From Actinernus sp. WN-2022 (taxonomy: Eukaryota > Cnidaria > Anthozoa > Actiniaria > Actinernidae), in contig JAOWCC010001589.1 in the NCBI GenBank assembly GCA_030867875.1, forward strand, positions 74,981,537 through 75,045,536: a stretch of 64,000 bases of DNA, in the 5' to 3' direction. The notes under the pieces were generated by a model. It ran no database searches and had not been told where the DNA came from. It saw nothing but the letters and a program-made list of their open reading frames with translations. This document shows, piece by piece, positions 45,082-56,557 of the stretch (position 1 is its first letter; every line of letters begins with the position of its first letter). The position numbers and the translations under genes were made by a program.

Positions 45082-45194
45082 GGCCCGATTCAAACGTCGA
45101 ACTTTTCATGCACCGAACGCATTGAAACAATTGAAACGGCTTTGTTTGATCTAACTGGGTTCGGCACATGAAAAGATCGACGATTGATCGGGCC
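45082..45194. mobile_element. Harbinger-like MITE with TAA duplication
   Basis: GGCCCGATTCAAACGTCGAA with CTTTTCATG at the left and an inverted copy at the right (CATGAAAAGATCGACG, ATCGGGCC). TAA flanks both ends (45079-45081, 45195-45197). About 113 bp with arms of roughly 35 bp. Confidence 0.75.
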
Positions 45195-45534
45195 TAAGAC
45201 AGCATTAACGTTGAATTGTAACTTTCCTAGACGATCTGAGAAACGTGCGTGTAGTGACGGCATATTCCATCATCCAGCTTCATTTAATCGTTTGTTAAAA
45301 ATATATTGAAGTATTTCACCAGCAAGGTTTACAAGCGCCTTCTTCCTCTTTGACTAACACTAATAAACTAATGTAAACTTCTGGGCAATGGTGCTATTCA
45401 GTATTTGCACATCTAATTTATTAATCATAATTTAATGAATCCGCAAAAGCATCGATCCGCCATCTGCGTATTCATGATCATAATGAGTTAGACTGTCGAA
45501 ATATAATATCACATTTTGTTTTTTATACATCTCC

Positions 45535-46810
45535 TCCTTTGAGTTTTAGTATAAGCGAACGAATTAAATAGTAAAATGTTGTGATATACAATCATCCTGT
45601 CCGTATCTAGTGAAAACAAGATTAATATTAATAAAATGCCGATACCATGGCACTCTTTCAAAATTTGTTCCATATTTGTAGTCGTACGTTAAATTTTCGC
45701 TTTTGTTAAACAGAAAATGATAGAAAATGCTGGTTTGGGGGATCTCTTATCTGTTTATATTTAACTGACATATTGATTATTACCGTTTGCCCAAAGAGCA
45801 TCAGGAACCTCATCTAGGGGTTTTATACCAACATTATGTTACAATATTTTATAGGTATGGAAAGGACAATACAGTAACAGAGTAATAAACAAAGTATTAA
45901 ATATTAAGTATAATATAGAAACGAAAAAGGAGAAAAAGGAAAACGAACTGCTATTGCGTTGTCAGTCATCATTCTAGAATGTTTTATATCTAACTGGACA
46001 CGAAGCAATTCACAGTTTTGGGTAGCAATAAAAAAACGTAATATATATTGGTCGCTTGGGACTCTGACAAAAGTTGCCAACCGTCGCTAAATATCTAAAG
46101 CTCTTACCTTACAGAACAGACGATACCTCAACCATTTGAGTGAAACAATGTGCATGGGTTTAAATATGAACGGTTTGAGTAATGTTCATGTTAAAGTTAA
46201 TACAGCTCGATGTCCTCTCTGGCATTGAAAAGAAAGCTGACTGAAATTAATATAGGCATAACTTTATTAAAAAGAAACGTTCATTAAAAATGTGTTATAA
46301 TGAACTGATTCATGATTTATTGGATTTAAATGTCATCGTATTGAAAAGAGGCTCAGGTGAGGGGGTGGTGGGGGGTTGTACGGCGGCACCAGGTTCGAGT
46401 TTGGGCCCAATTTCGTAAATCTAGAACCGATAGATTATACCACGCGATGCGTTTCAATAGTTATGTTTGAGTTTAGAATTAATTTACAAAATTGGAGTCA
46501 GTGTTGTATTGGAGCTACCTGTCTATCCTCGCCTCATGCTCGGATCTGTATCTACTGATACAACACGACGCGCTATTATTTCCTAGCTTCGAATAATTGA
46601 AGCCAAGAAAGAAGGATTCATGTTATTGCTTCAGGCAGTGATTAATCAATGCTCAGGGTCTGTAGTCTCATACAATGTAAGTCTTGTTTGTTTAACAAAA
46701 CTGACGGCTTCAGTGATATTTTATTGTAATAAAATGAGGTGAGATAATGCCGCTAGAACTGAGCCTTGCTGTCAGAATTGCACTGTTAGCTATTCAGAGT
46801 TGTACATTAG
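45535..46810. repeat. Segment duplicated at 29041-30180
   Basis: Colinear with the 29 kb block (anchors are given under that entry). It has extra internal sequence at 45.58-45.68 and 45.78-46.08 kb. The last part (TTATTGCTTCAG, CAATGCTCA, AATAAAATGAGGTGAG, GCCNCTAGAACT) is also present at 62360-62540. Confidence 0.7.
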
Positions 46811-46814
46811 TCTA

Positions 46815-47690
46815 ATTACCAGTATATATTTTAATATTTCGTGTTGTTTTGTTCTTTTGCATACAAAATATATTTTGCGCACAATGGTATTCGACTGAAA
46901 GAAATGTATATTAATCTCTGTTTCCCCTAAAACCGGCTGTAGAAAAGATATCACGGAGCTTTAGGCTGCAGATAGCTAGAAACACAGTAGGCCAGATAGC
47001 TACTCTCATAATACTAAACTGGTATATGCCGTATAACATTAGACTTATAAAAAACAATAAGTATTATAAATAGATAAACTTGAGAAACGGGCAAAGAACC
47101 GTGGACGAAAATCCTGCTGGTTGCTATTAACATTAAATCTAAACCTACTACTGTATCTGAACATCTAACCACTCTTACATCGACATGCAACTTATCCCTC
47201 TAGAAATAATATACTCCTCACGAGACTCGATACGAGGCCAGAATAACGCACCTTACAGCTAGATAAAGCTAAAACTCTAGAACCATATGGTATGAATATA
47301 CGTGGTGAAACATAGTAATATATTAAAAGTAGAAACCTCACGGTCATTTTTAACATACATAATTGATTTTAATACAAATTCCTTGTAGTGCAGTGTCATT
47401 ATTGCTGTCTCAGGAAGTCATAAAATATTCTCTCAAAGTTGGGAGTCTACTTTCTCTGTTAATTTCGGTTTCTCGAGAAATTGTTTGCCGATTATTCTCA
47501 AGCATGTTAAGGCATGGCTTGAACATGAAATCCTGGCTAAAGCTATGTTATTGAACAGAATGGATTACATTTACCCGAATTCTTCAAAAATAGTATTTAT
47601 TACCAAGATAATAATAATAATTTAATAGGTTGTATTGTGCAGGTTTCATGTGAATATGATCACCTGCGCATTACATTACATATTGTGCTC
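46815..47690. other. No gene recognised
   Basis: AT-rich, with several short open frames lacking motifs. Confidence 0.4.
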
Positions 47691-47699
47691 TACATTATT

Positions 47700-47975
47700 C
47701 GCACCTATACTAGAAAAAAAACACTTTATAAAAATAAAAAATAAAATAAAATTTTAAACTATACTAACGAACATTAATACTAGCAATTTCAGAGGAGATC
47801 AGAGACTAAAATAAAAAAATGTGTGTCTAGTATAAAAATGCTTTCTTAAATAGATAATTCTTAATCAGCTCTTAAAAATTCAAGAACCTGCCCATTGCGA
47901 ATATGGCTTGGAAGAGCGTTCTACAGTCTAGGAGCCGCTGATGTAAAGAACACGTTCCAAAATCGGTAATGATAT
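47700..47975 (-). pseudogene. L2/CR1-like LINE 3' fragment
   Basis: The minus strand at 47960-47865 reads NVFFTSAAPRL*NALPSHIR then NGQVLEFLRAD*. This is the family-typical C-terminus (AAPRLWNALPxxIR) with an in-frame stop replacing tryptophan. Only this terminal piece and an A/T-rich 3' UTR remain. Confidence 0.5.
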
Positions 47976-48304
47976 TCTAAACTATAAATATTGGCTAAAA
48001 GTAGCCCAAACTGTTTAATAATTGCCAAAATATGTCCAACCTTCACCAAACTAATTTAGTTGAAACTTCAATTAATGCCTGAATTTCTTTTTTACGATAT
48101 GACGTTATGTTGTTAATATAAAGTGAGCCAAATTAACGATGTTATGCATGTGGCAAGCTCCTCTGATATCTCGTGTACCTTTATCCTTTCTTTAAATTTG
48201 CGCTAAAAGCATTCATTTGAGTCCGTGGAAAAATCTGACCAAAGGAAGAGAAAATGTCTTGGCATGTTCATGAGTTTATATCTAAAATGCAAAAATGGAT
48301 CTTA

Positions 48305-48640
48305 TGTTGGCAATTGCCAAATATGAGCACGATCATTGGAATACAATGTCCTGGCAATTGCCAAAATCAGTATTCCCGGTCGCGTTATTCTGAAAATTGC
48401 CAAGATTAGTGTTTCCGATGTCCTGGCAATTGCCAAGATCAGTGTTCCCGATGTCCTCAGTGGCAATTGCCACGATCAGTGTTCCCGATGTCCTGGCAAT
48501 TGCCAAGATCAGTGTTCTCGATGTCCTGGCAATTGCCAGATCTTGTATTCTCGATGTCCTGGCAATTGCCAAGATCAGTGTTCCCGATGTACTTGCCATT
48601 GCCAATAGTAATATTCTAGTTGTCCTGGCAATTGCCAAGA
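48305..48640. repeat. 33-bp minisatellite carrying the palindrome TGGCAATTGCCA
   Basis: About nine units, best form GATGTCCTGGCAATTGCCAA + GATCAGTGTTCCC (33 bp). Most units hold the 12-bp perfect palindrome TGGCAATTGCCA. Because 33 is divisible by three, long frames are open on both strands (for example an 11-residue repeat GTLILAIARTS on minus). Open frames on both strands suggest a by-product rather than a gene. Confidence 0.9.
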
Positions 48641-49096
48641 GAACTTAATCAAAGCTAACGACCTTTCAGGTTTCAGGGCATATAAACATATACGTGTTTA
48701 GATTTGTAGTTGCTGATGGCAACGGCTTTTCTTAACTTTCACCCTGATTTTACAGACAAGTAAAAACACTGATTCAAAAATTTTCTGATAGAATTTTAAG
48801 AACTAGTAAAAACAATTGCTTCAGGAATTTCTGAAACGTTTTCAGACCGTATACTTTTACATTAATATTTTAAATTATACCTGCCTGTTTGGGTGTCAAC
48901 TTTTACATTGACTGACAGAAATAGAATATTTTGACAAGCTTGAAAACTAAGATTTCTTAATGTACAACATTGTTTGTTCAGAGGACTCCCGTCCGATCGC
49001 AATCAAGAGCCTTAGTGATCTTCAAAACCTGGCTCCCAAAAATTAACAATCTATAGTAAAGATAAGTAAATTTATTTGGTTTTCTAGATTACTTTA

Positions 49097-52000
49097 ATGT
49101 TAGCTAGTGTCGAAAATTTCTGGTCAGCTCTCCCGTTTACCCATTTAGATGATACCTCCTTTAACGTAGCTATTTACGAATTAGCTCACGGCCCTTTGTA
49201 CTTTGATACCGATCGTTTAGATTCATTGCTTTTTAATCCTATCGATCCGCCCGGATCCAGTAGCTTATTTTCGAGCCTTCTTGATCCAGATGTTAATCTT
49301 TCTAATCGCCCTCCTACCAGCAACTACATGGTGGAGGATGATATCAACTTGCATACTGAGACCATCAATTCTAGTTTCTCTCTGTTACATCTGAATGCAC
49401 GTAGTCTACTCGGTAACTTTGACAAATTCAAATTCATGTTGGGTAATCTACATAAGCCATTCTCTGTAATCGGAGTGTCGGAAACATGGTTAAACGATCA
49501 AACATCAGATTTAGTCAATATACCTGGATATCAGTTTCTTTCTAACCACCGTTCTACTAAAATTGGCGGCGGAACAGGCCTTTATTTACAAGATAATCCG
49601 GCTCGAGTATAAACTCTGTTCTGAATGTAATTTTTCAGATCCTGACGTCATCGAGTCCCTGTTTGTTGAAATTTCTGTTCCTCACGGGAAAAACCTAATT
49701 GTTGGGGCTGTCTACCGGCCGCCCAATCAAAACGTCATGTTATTCTTAGATAAATTCAATGATATTCTTTCCAAAATCTCCAAAGACAACAAACATTGTT
49801 ATGTAATGGGTGACTATAATCTAGATTTGCTCCATTATGATCACCACCAGCCAACGCAAGAATTTGTTGATAGTTTGTTTTCGCGCTTTTTCTATCCACT
49901 AATAACTAGGCCCACGCGCCTCACTTCTAATACCGCAACGCTTATTGATAATATATTTACTAATTATCTCACACCCAACATTTTCAATGGTATTGTTATT
50001 AATGATATATCTGATCACCTGCCTGTTTTTGCTTATGTTTCTAATGAGCCGGCTTACCCCTGTAATCGTCAGGAGAACACAGCTAAGCGCGACTTAAGTG
50101 AAACTAACATGACAAAATTCCGTTCCTACCTTTCCCAGGTTAATTGGGCTGATACTTTATCTGACCAAGACCCTAACATATCTTATAATACTTTCTTATC
50201 AGAATATTCCAAAATCTATGGCCTGTGCTTTCCTTTAAAAGTAACTAAGCGGAAGCGCGACACAAGGCCAATTACTCCTTGGATTACGAAAGGTTTGATG
50301 AACTCCGTCAGAAAAAAGAATAGACTCTATAAAAAAATTATGAAAGCGCCTAATCCCATGCGTGAAATGCATTACAAGACTTACAAGAACAAACTCAATC
50401 ACTAATCAGAACCGCCAAGCGTGACTACTATGACAACAGATTTGATAAGGCAAAAAATGACCTCAAAGAAACCTGGAAACTAATAAACGAAGTTATTAAC
50501 AATCGAAGAAAAAAGACCTCGCTGCCTTCATCCTTCAATACCGATGATAAAGAAATATCCGACCCAACTGATATTGCTGACAAATTCTGCAAGTATTTTA
50601 CTAATATTGGACCTAATTTAGCCAGTAAAATTCCTACGGTTAGACATTCTTTTCGCTCCTTTTTAGCCGACAATGTCAATGAATCTATCATCCTAAAGCC
50701 TGTCAATGTAGCTGAATTAGAAGAAATCTGTAAGCTGTTCAAACCAGGGAAAGCCCCTGGATATGATAATGTATCCATGCATGTTATTAAAAAATCTTTT
50801 GATCTTATTTCAGAACCCTTAAAGTTTATTATCAATCTTTCGTTAACACAAGGAATTTTTCCTGAAAAATTAAAAATTGCCAAACTTATCCCAATTTTTA
50901 AAGCTGATGATCCGCATCTTTTTACTAATTACCGACCTATTTCTCTTCTACCTTGTTTCTCTAAATTTTTCGAAAAGGTCATGCACAACCGTTTAATTGT
51001 ATTTTTCGAACGTCTTGAAATTTTGTATTGTCTCCAATTTGGATTCCGTAAAAATCATTCGACCTCACTTTCACTCATTCATCTCATCAACAAAATTGCA
51101 TCTTCCATTGACCGTAACGAAATTACTGTTGGCGTTTTTTTAGATCTCTCAAAAGCTTTCGATACCCTTGACCATCACATTTTGTTTTCCAAACTTGAAC
51201 ACTACGGCATTCGTGGTTTGGCCTTACAGTGGATCAAAAGCTACTTCTCAGATCGCAAACAATTTGTACAGTTTAACGATGTCTGTTCCGCCAGCCAAAC
51301 AGTTAAATGCGGTGTGCCCCAAGGTTCCGTCCTGGGGCCATTGTTTTTTATTTTATATATAAATGACCTGCCAAATGCTGCAAAATTGTCAGAATCTTTG
51401 CTTTTTGCTGATGATACCAGCGTATTCTATTCTCATTCAGATGTTAACCAGTTAGTTTCTGTGTTAAATGACGAACTGCAACAGATTGACACCTGGATGA
51501 AAAGTAATAAATTATCTGTTAATTTTAAGAAGACTAACTATGTAATTTTTAAAACAAAACAAAAGACCATCAACGCTAATGTGACTCTTTTATTCAATAA
51601 CCAATTGCTCAAACAGGTACAAGTAGTCAAATTCCTAGGAGTATTTATTGACGAAAGTCTGACATGGAAGGATCACATTAGCCATGTATGTAAAAAGGTA
51701 TCTAAGTCTGTTGGAATAATTTATAGGTCACGATTTTACCTATCCACTAAAACTAAACTTTCTCTATATTATATTTTAATTTACCCTTACCTAAGTTACT
51801 GCAACACAGTATGGTCCTCAACTTATGTTACAAACCTGAACAGGATATTTCTTTTGCAGAAACGCGCTGTCCGGGCCCTGACCAATTCTGAATTTCGGGC
51901 GCATACTGCTCCTTTATTCGCCCGTTTGAATATACTTGACATCTTTAAACTTAACTCATTACAAACCGGTAAATTTATGTTCTCGTACCACCATCAACTG

Positions 52001-52225
52001 TTGCCTCAGTCTTTTCACCATTTATTTACAACAAATGATCAAGTGCACAACTATAACACCAGATTGGCATCTAATTATCGACCTCATGCATGTCGTACCA
52101 ATATTAAACAATTTACTATTTTATACCAAGGCCCAAAAGTGTGGAACTCGCTGCCCTCTTCGGTCACAAATTCCACTACTCTAACTTGCTTCAAAAAAGG
52201 ACTGTTCAATTTTCTACAAAGATAG
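49097..52225 (+). pseudogene. LINE ORF2 (CR1/L2 group): endonuclease-reverse transcriptase, frameshifted
   Basis: The endonuclease begins near 49370 (SLLHLNARSLLGNFDKFK, IGVSETWLND) and, after a frame change near 49590, continues LIVGAVYRPPNQN, CYVMGDYNLDLL, ITRPTRLTSNTATLIDNIF and VINDISDHLPVF. A second change near 50398 leads to the linker and RT, open from about 50400: FKPGKAPGYDNVS, LFTNYRPISLLPCFSKFFEK, FGFRKNHSTSLSL, VGVFLDLSKAFDTLDHHIL, CGVPQGSVLGPLFFILYIND, catalytic LLFADDTSVFYS, LSVNFKKTNYVIF, VKFLGVFIDESLTWKDHI and NYNTRLASNYRP. The stop is at 52225. Two single-base frameshifts make it inactive as read. An ORF1 is not identified; sequence before 49370 in the same frame may be an N-terminal extension. 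Confidence 0.9.
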
Positions 52226-52500
52226 TTTTTTATTTTATTTAATTTTTTTCTTCTTCTATTGTTACATACTGAATCGGACATGACGCGCATACGCTGCCTT
52301 TTATTTAATTTGTTATACTATCTCGAGGAGGCCTCCTCGCTACAAGCCTGATGGTTTCCTGAGGCCTCCTCGCCACTATATCAACTGTATCATGTATTCT
52401 TGAACCTCAATTCTTTATATATATATATATATATATTGTTAATGTATGTATTCTATGTGTGGAAAAGCGCAAATAAAAAAAAATTTAAAAAAAAGAGAAA
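52226..52500 (+). repeat. LINE 3' UTR and A-rich tail
   Basis: After the stop come two GAGGAGGCCTCCTCGC-like hairpin-forming repeats (52325-52375), a TA repeat (52415-52436) and an A-rich end (GCGCAAATAAAAAAAAAT). This marks the 3' end of the 49-52 kb LINE. Confidence 0.6.
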
Positions 52501-52617
52501 ATCATTTACAATGCGGTATTAAACTCCAAATATAATTCAATGAAACCCATTTAGAGTTTTTTGTTTCACTTCTAATGTATATACGTACAGGTTTATAAGT
52601 ATGGAAATTATTTTTAA

Positions 52618-53636
52618 CTCTTTGTCGTCCGATCGTTTGTGAGCTCAATTGGTGAAATCCTGAGTGCTAACTCAACCCTCCCCCCTCAGTTCAAGTTTAG
52701 CTAGCCCGGCCTAGTTAAATACTGCTGACTGTTTAAGCCGAGGGCTCAACCTTTTCCCACAATGCCATTTGGGAGAATTCTGTTCACTCGTTGATGGTAG
52801 GTATGGCTGCTTCGGTAGGGTTTCTAATGAAATGTGCTCTAATTTTGGAGAAATATGCCACTGTCAGAGAGCTTGAAGACATCATTAAGTCTGAGGATGG
52901 CTGAAAAGTACTTGGTTTGCTTCTAGTAGGCTTTGTGAGGGGATTTCACAGGGTTTTTCCGTTGTGTTTGTGCTTTGAGACACAGGAAAAAAATATTCAA
53001 TGAAATTCTTGGAATCCTGCAGTTGGCAGTCTTTTACCCCTGCTCAACCTATTAGGATGTGTTTTTGTCACTTTAAAGCAACGGCTTGAGTCCAAATCAC
53101 CGCTCTTGGTTGTAGGGGTAAAAGACTTATAAAAAAAAAACCTACCGGAATCCCAGAGGGGGGGACCCCTTGTGAATTTTTTGTCCATTACCCAGCATGC
53201 AATTGGAGGTGGGAGCAGGAAAATGTGGTCGAGTGAAATGCAGTGCAAACATCGGCGTGGTTCACCGTCGCTTGGTGTGTTTTGTGAAAACAAACCTGCT
53301 AGTTGGAAAGATTAAACAAGGTCAGTACTGTAACGACTGAGTGGTTATTTTGTGTTTGCTCTTGATTTCAAGTGCGAATGGGAAGGTTTTTTTGAGCCAA
53401 TTTTTAGCTCCTTAAAATTCGTCAAAATCGAAGAAACAAAACAATCGCCAAAACAAATGAGCTTTTCTCCATAGTGAAAGAGTCGAGTGATCCCTGTTAT
53501 AGCTCGGACTTTGAAGCCATACATCCCTTCGCATAATATCGCAAGATCGTCTTTCCAGCATGTCTAGATGTGATGCAATAATTTTTCTAGTAACGGACTT
53601 ATACGTCTCCTATTTACAGGCTCGGACGGTAAAGAG
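52618..53636. mobile_element. 1.0 kb TIR element with TTAA flanks
   Basis: CTCTTTGTCGTCCGATCG at 52618 is matched by the inverse of CTCGGACGGTAAAGAG ending 53636. TTAA lies outside both ends (52614-52617, 53637-53640). No transposase. A 99-codon minus frame (52997-53293) has no recognised motif. Resembles the TTAA class at 16373-17866 in layout, not in sequence. Confidence 0.5.
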
Positions 53637-53848
53637 TTAAACCCTAAACTCCAAACTTTGTAAGAATACACATGTTACAACAGGGTGCTGAACATGCAGC
53701 TGTTCAAACTGTCATAACAGTTTTCTATTGTTTAAACGTAAACATGGGCATGCAAAACCATAAATACTGACTTAGTAGTATTATTTAAGAACAAAATAAT
53801 ATATTATTTTCACTATTTTTAGTTTGTTGTGTTAATAAACACATTGAC

Positions 53849-53993
53849 GATAGTTTACCGTGATATGTCCTCTTATTTACCACGTTTTGCGTCATCGTAT
53901 GGTCAACATGTTTGTGGGTTCAATCCACAACAATTGTGACCATGCGATGACGCAAAACGTGGTAAATAAGAGTACAAACCACAGTAAACTATC
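53849..53993. mobile_element. Hairpin MITE
   Basis: The left arm GATAGTTTACCGTG ... CTCTTATTTACCACGTTTTG is inverted at the right (CAAAACGTGGTAAATAAGAG ... CAGTAAACTATC). The loop is a smaller hairpin (TTGTGGGTTCAATCCACAA). A degenerate relative lies at 58125-58260. Confidence 0.75.
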
Positions 53994-54037
53994 ATAAATT
54001 ATTTATATAATTAGTTGTCAAATGAACAAAAAAACTG

Positions 54038-54150
54038 AATTTCTAACGGGACCTGAAACATTAGGGCTGATCAAAGCCAGGACCCAATTCAATTCAATTC
54101 AGTTTTTATTTTACACTGTTTAACAAAGAATTACAAATAGAGACTCATTA
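54038..54150 (-). repeat. SINE family 2 tail abutting LINE tail
   Basis: 54038-54086 (TTTCTAACGGGACCTGAAAC, GCTGATCAAAGCCAGGACCC) matches the SINE at 27262-27500. 54087-54150 (ATTCAATTCAATTCAG, TTAACAAAGAATTACAAATA) matches the LINE tail at 23336-23405. The junction suggests one inserted into the other. Confidence 0.55.
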
Positions 54151-54870
54151 AGCAATACTTATAATAGCTAATTCACAAATCGAACATCTCTGTTCAAAGT
54201 TCTGCAACATGTGATGCTTACGCTTGAGTGAATCAAAAAATTGAATGTCTAAAAGTACACTAATTAAACGAGTTTGTGACAGGAATAGCTGAGCAACTAG
54301 CTTCCCGATGTTTACTTATTCTTGGCTTATTTTAATTTAAACTTTAGCAATTTAGTATTCTAACAGGAGACGACTGATTACCGTGCTTACATGCTTTAAA
54401 TAATGTTCCGATTTTGAAATTCAAATTTGGAATCTCAAAAGCAAGAAGCTAAGGGAGATGAATCGATTCCCTTTTATAGTGCGCCACTACGCCACCCCGG
54501 CTCCCCATTGCAAACAGTCTTAATAATGATAATAATTCCTAACGATAATCATAGAAATAATACAATCGTTAAATAGAAAATACATAAGCAAATACCGTGA
54601 ACAAAAATCCTGCAAAAATACGTTGGATCCGAAGTAAGGACCTATGCAGCCAAAAGATAAACGATTAAGAATGAAAAGTCCGAAGACTATACAGCAAAGC
54701 TGATATACAACGTAAAATTCTAAAACAAAGCACTACGGTTAGCTAGGCCTGACACGAAAAGTGCTCGAACTAGATTGCAGCCATAGACAGCTGTTTCGTT
54801 CTTATTAGAACTCGTCAGTATGGCATAGCAAACAGTACGCGGGCTTCGGTGCCAATGCACTACCGACCCG
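54151..54870. other. No gene recognised
   Basis: AT-rich intergenic sequence; no motif or repeat with clear ends. Confidence 0.4.
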
Positions 54871-55149
54871 GACTGCGCTAAAAAGCATCTAGTAAGAGCT
54901 CACAGAAAAGCTTGGTTATCGGGTCACACGTCATTACGTGTGGCGAAAAGCCAAAAACCAAGCAAATCTGAACTAAACGTGTCAGTGCTTTGCAAGAAAT
55001 ATAGTGATGCTGGCCAGACCAGCTTTATAAAGCACTGGCACGTTTAGTTCAGATTTGCTTGGTTTTTGGCTTTTCGCCACACGTAATGACGTGTGACCCG
55101 ATAACCAAGCTTTTCTGTGAGCTCTTACTAGATGCTTTTTAGCGCAGTC
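54871..55149. repeat. Long inverted repeat: two 121-bp arms, one mismatch
   Basis: GACTGCGCTAAAAAGCATCT from 54871 to 54991 is repeated in inverse at 55029-55149 with a single T/C difference (GTGTCAG against GTGCCAG) around a 37-bp loop. A transcript would fold into a near-perfect 121-bp hairpin. No target duplication is seen at the ends. The stem can also be read as protein on the minus strand, but this is shared by both arms and looks fortuitous. Confidence 0.95.
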
Positions 55150-55259
55150 TAAATAATTCAAATTCATATATAGCAAATAGGTAAAGGAACCAAATCAAGC
55201 CTATCTGATTTAATTTCACCCAACTAGAAATAAAAATGGGTGTATTACTCGCGCAAATG

Positions 55260-55323
55260 AAGTTCAGGGGGGGTTAAGCCGTTTTGAAATTTTGTTTTTC
55301 CTGTAATTTCCCCCCCTGAACTT
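55260..55323. repeat. Small hairpin with G7/C7 stem
   Basis: AAGTTCAGGGGGGG at 55260 pairs with CCCCCCCTGAACTT ending 55323 around a 36-bp loop. Confidence 0.7.
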
Positions 55324-55489
55324 TAATGTCAACGAAATGAAGAAGACCTCCTGCAGTTTTCTATGGGTAACATTTTAGTGAAAACCCCATGTCTCTACGA
55401 TGTTCCTTTCTACCCGTAAAAATCCATCGCCCTTTCCGTTTTGGCCGCAAAGCATGCTGGGACAATTTCATTTGCTATTTCCGAGTCCA

Positions 55490-55860
55490 GAACTGGATTA
55501 AATAACGTTGCAGCGTTAAAATCATAGTTTTGGTAGTAAACACGACGAACACAACATATTGCTTGCAGATGTGGGGTAAGAAATACGAACCCTGCAAAAC
55601 TGAGGGGGGAGCGGTGGAAAATCCTATATGCATTTCCTGTTAATAACGGTGCCCTCCCGATTAGAAATGGCTTGAATGAAGTTGCAGCGCTAAAATCATA
55701 GTGTTGGTAAGTAAACACGACTAACACAACATATTGCTTGCAAATGTGGGCTAAGAAATGCGAACCTTGCAAAACTGAGGGGGGAGGGGTGGAAAATCCC
55801 ATGTCTTTCCTGTTAAGACATTTAGAAGTGGCTAGAATGAGGTTGCAGCTTCAAATCACA
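55490..55860. repeat. Tandem duplication, unit about 174 bp, 2.2 copies
   Basis: GTTGCAGCGTTAAAATCATAG (55507) and GTTGCAGCGCTAAAATCATAG (55681) start two similar units, both with AACACAACATATTGCTTGCA and GCAAAACTGAGGGGGGAG. A partial third begins at 55842. Confidence 0.8.
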
Positions 55861-55891
55861 ATGGATCAAGTGATGTGGCAGAGTTAAAATC

Positions 55892-56074
55892 ATGGCTTCT
55901 GTACTCGACGCGACAACTGCCACGCGGCATGAACTGCGGAAGGTTGTCGGTTCGCGAGCTTGTGATGACATTCAATGCACTTGGATGGAAAATAACAATC
56001 GTTTCAAGGAGAAACTTTTTCGCGGATGTTTAGGCCACTTATTTCCTCGAGAAGTGCTCCAAAATTCCAGTTGA
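55892..56074 (+). CDS. Open frame of unknown function, possible first exon
   Basis: ATG at 55892, 60 codons: MASVLDATTATRHELRKVVG, CDDIQCTWMENNNRFKEKL, RGCLGHLFPREVL. It is less AT-rich than its surroundings and lies 0.5 kb upstream of the spliced gene at 56539-58024 on the same strand. No clear donor, so the link is speculative. Confidence 0.25.
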   Translation: MASVLDATTATRHELRKVVGSRACDDIQCTWMENNNRFKEKLFRGCLGHLFPREVLQNSS

Positions 56075-56335
56075 GCCTTAGCCATACACATATGATCACT
56101 ACCGTGCAAAGCATTCCTACTTACGGTTACTTGAGCCAATCAGTACAAGAGAATAGTATTTAAACTTGCTCGAACTTCGACCGTTACAACTGAGCATTAT
56201 AACCTCAATCCACTTACTTTCAGTGTTATCCTTCTAAATCTAACCTGAATCCATAGCTTAACCTACATAACTGAAAATCTAAACTAACTTAATCCACATG
56301 TACAAACTGTAAACCATAATATATATCATTACTCA

Positions 56336-56557
56336 TTACAAGTTCCCAAGCTTGAGTATGTCTTCACTTTGTGCGATTTGGGAAACGAAGCCTTTGACGC
56401 CCTTATATCTGTCTTGCGGAAGTATGGCACCTGTAGCCTGAAGGCACAGAGGGCACTTAATAAAGACTTGCAAAGTGGCACGTTTGCAAAGGGGGCAACA
56501 ACTGATTTCCTGTTCTACGTCGAGATTTAGGTGCCTAGCTGCGAGGAGATTTGACAA
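56336..56557 (-). CDS. Zinc-ribbon-like open frame
   Basis: Minus-strand frame with ATG at 56557 or an exon start just inside it: LNLDVEQEISCCPLCKRATL then QVFIKCPLCLQATGAILPQD. Two CPLC knuckles 11 residues apart could bind one zinc ion. It overlaps in antisense the first exon of the plus-strand gene by about 19 bp. A possible acceptor (CTCCTCGCAG) lies at the start, so it may be a terminal exon. Function unknown. Confidence 0.3.
   Translation of the reverse strand: MSNLLAARHLNLDVEQEISCCPLCKRATLQVFIKCPLCLQATGAILPQDRYKGVKGFVSQIAQSEDILKLGNL

Noticed and set aside
48345..48640. CRISPR-like array
   Set aside because: Units are contiguous satellite copies without distinct spacers, and the window is eukaryotic.
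48333..48648. Repeat proteins on both strands over the 33-bp satellite
   Set aside because: Open frames on both strands and in more than one frame follow from the unit length being divisible by three; no start context or splice support.
54982..55176. Minus-strand frame over the long inverted repeat
   Set aside because: The frame exists because both hairpin arms are nearly identical; no evidence of coding constraint.
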